Shown: positions 62,674 through 64,000 of the stretch, piece by piece
How positions within the stretch are numbered: position 1 is the stretch's first letter
Layout: the number at the start of each line of letters is the position of its first letter
Source: G963663365 sp963663365
GTDB lineage: Bacteria; Hinthialibacterota; Hinthialibacteria; Hinthialibacterales; G963663365
Direction: 5' to 3'
Length of the DNA stretch: 64,000 nt
NCBI GenBank assembly: GCA_963663365.2
Contig: CAXXIH010000003.1
Coordinates: 1 to 64,000, forward strand
The notes under the pieces: generated by a model
What the model was told of the DNA's origin: nothing
The model's database searches: none
The model's input: the letters and a program-made list of their open reading frames with translations, nothing else
Position numbers and translations under genes: made by a program

Positions 62674-63554
62674 TGTTTTGCTCTCCTTTTTAGATAATTA
62701 TGCATTCGCTCCATAATGATGCAACTAAGAATTTCTGCTTGGTTTTCAATAGAATTGTTCGTTATGCCATAAGCGGCCGCTGTACGGAGAGTGGACCTTG
62801 ATGAGATTGAGCCGATTAACTGAGCGTCATCGATGCTCAATATCTTTGCGGATAAAGTGGGGATTGTTTCTTCCACGTCTCCCGATACACGGATTATTGT
62901 TTGTGATGTATGGCCTGTTCGAAGCGTAACGATTATATCTGCGACTTTTTTGAGCGCTTCACGTTGTGCATACATACGATCTTGGCGCAATGACGAGAAA
63001 ATTTCTTCAGCGTGAAAATCCAAGGCCGTTCTGCGGTCGACAACAATCGCTTCTGCTTCGAGCAAAGGCCCAACAATTGCCGCCTCAACATCGACCCAAT
63101 TGGATCCATCAATAACCGGTTCAATCCATGCTTCTGCACTGATGGGCATGAAAGTCCGAAATGTTATAATGTCTTGTGTTTGTCCGGTTCCATTTGCATT
63201 GAGGTCGATATCTGCAGATGCACTTGCTGTTGGTCCGATAATATTTGCGTTGCCTGTTTCAGTAAGCGAAACCTGCACCGTACTTTCCACTGTCAAATCT
63301 TCCTGCCCGGCAACGTCTAATCCTCCAAGTTCAATAAAGGCTTTGGGGCCCATCACTATAAGTATTCTCGGGCTTCCGGCTTCATGGTATGCCTCCGAAA
63401 ACTCTGCGATGGTGGCGTCGACGAATTCTAAATATTTATCTAAATTTTGGTTTTTCGCACGTATCTTATGATCGTATTTGTAATCGACCGCGCAGACTAT
63501 TTGTGATAGAAGAAGTAAGACGATTAACGGGGGATATTTTTTGTACATGGTCAA
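62670..63554 (-). CDS. Exported protein of unknown family
   Basis: 294 residues. Signal peptide (PPLIVLLLLSQIVCAV), then YLEFVDATIAEFSEAYHEAG and PRILIVMGPKAFIELGG; the second half has VADIIVTLRTGHTSQTIIRV and SAKILSIDDAQLIGS, a pattern like that of envelope assembly proteins of the CsgG/LpoB group. Not firmly assignable. Overlaps both neighbouring genes by 4 bases. Confidence 0.45.
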   Translation of the reverse strand: MTMYKKYPPLIVLLLLSQIVCAVDYKYDHKIRAKNQNLDKYLEFVDATIAEFSEAYHEAGSPRILIVMGPKAFIELGGLDVAGQEDLTVESTVQVSLTETGNANIIGPTASASADIDLNANGTGQTQDIITFRTFMPISAEAWIEPVIDGSNWVDVEAAIVGPLLEAEAIVVDRRTALDFHAEEIFSSLRQDRMYAQREALKKVADIIVTLRTGHTSQTIIRVSGDVEETIPTLSAKILSIDDAQLIGSISSRSTLRTAAAYGITNNSIENQAEILSCIIMERMHNYLKRRAKQ

Positions 63555-63955
63555 CGCACCTCGCGAATACGAATCGTGTAGTCCTTGGCGGTTTGAGATC
63601 GTGATACGATACGGTATGTTTCTGTTTCATTAGAAGTCAGAAAAATGGTATGCCACGCTGAATCTTCACCGATCGAAAAGCCATTCATGTCCTTAAATAT
63701 GGTTTGCACTTGCACCTGTATGTCGCCTTTTTTGCGGTTCCGAATATTTGCAAAGACTTCGAGCCTATCGTTTAGAGTTTTTTGGCAACCGATGTGATCA
63801 ATTGCAATTCTTTTCTTTAGGCTTTTGTCTAGAAGAACGGCATGATATGTATCCTCAATTGAGGGCGCCTCACTTTTGGGCACATAGGGACCCCGGCTTG
63901 CGCAGGCTGCAAAAAGAATCATTAGGATTGTGATGCTTAAGATTGGTTTTAACAT
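63551..63955 (-). CDS. YcfL-like (DUF1425) lipoprotein
   Basis: 134 residues from ATG 63955 (AGGGG 8 bases upstream). Lipobox ILFAAC, then a small immunoglobulin-like domain (LEVFANIRNRKKGDIQVQVQ, ending RTIRIREVR-type text, here DYTIRIREVR), the hallmark of DUF1425. In enterobacteria ycfL sits next to lpoB, the activator of PBP1B, which fits the envelope character of this operon. First gene of the operon. Confidence 0.7.
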   Translation of the reverse strand: MLKPILSITILMILFAACASRGPYVPKSEAPSIEDTYHAVLLDKSLKKRIAIDHIGCQKTLNDRLEVFANIRNRKKGDIQVQVQTIFKDMNGFSIGEDSAWHTIFLTSNETETYRIVSRSQTAKDYTIRIREVR

Positions 63956-64000
63956 ATTCTTGCCCCTATCTATAGATCGCGTCTTCCAGGCCATATTTCT

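Noticed and set aside
1..64000. CRISPR array, rRNA genes, complete insertion sequences or prophage
   Set aside because: No regularly spaced 24-40-base repeats with unique spacers, no transposase, integrase or rRNA sequence could be recognised; the 63-bp tandem units are contiguous and lack spacers.

Overview
The window looks like chromosomal DNA of an uncultured Gram-negative heterotroph of roughly 50% GC. Planctomycete-type secreted genes (DUF1501 beside PSCyt1/DUF1549/DUF1553), several Gfo/Idh/MocA oxidoreductases (two with Tat-like leaders), a DUF1080 protein, a sulfatase-activating enzyme and microcompartment genes suggest the PVC group or a neighbouring phylum such as Hydrogenedentota or Sumerlaeota. 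That placement is inference; there is no rRNA gene here.

Layout. 0-5.5 kb: end of a serine hydrolase, an ACT-domain malic enzyme, a PduS/PduT pair (microcompartment electron conduit), and a membrane sensor. 5.6-9.5 kb (minus strand): DUF115 protein, nrdR, glyA. 9.8-13.5 kb: lipoprotein, DinB-like protein, and a methyltransferase overlapping a two-domain WaaP-like kinase gene that carries an in-frame stop. 13.6-21.7 kb (minus): DUF1501 and cytochrome/DUF1549/DUF1553 pair, then two paralogous large secreted proteins of unknown family. 22-24 kb: histidine kinase plus CheV. 23.7-27.8 kb: sucB and sucA. 27.9-31 kb: PilZ protein, glycosyltransferase and polyprenyl-phosphate sugar-phosphate transferase. 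31-38 kb: thpR, a structured intergenic region, membrane glycosyltransferase-like protein, PadR regulator, nfo and mutY.

38-53 kb is the most unusual part. Two direct repeats 13,472 bp apart, each with the 3' end of a formylglycine-generating enzyme gene and a complete small membrane-protein gene, bracket a sugar-metabolism cluster: DUF1080, a 1005-residue secreted hydrolase-like protein, three Gfo/Idh/MocA oxidoreductases, a sodium:solute symporter with a tiny membrane partner, an epimerase and a pseudopilin. Gaps in this interval hold a repeat family of short hairpins with constant loops and compensating stem changes.

53-58 kb: arsM with a clear terminator, a Schlafen/AlbA_2-type gene, two unknown membrane or secreted proteins, and tRNA-Arg(TCT). 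Next to the tRNA lies the 3' end of a tRNA-Pro-like gene without its body, followed by about 1 kb without genes. 59-64 kb (minus): an exonuclease-TerB-BRCT fusion and an envelope operon with a YcfL-type lipoprotein, two unknown periplasmic proteins and a COG3014-type protein.
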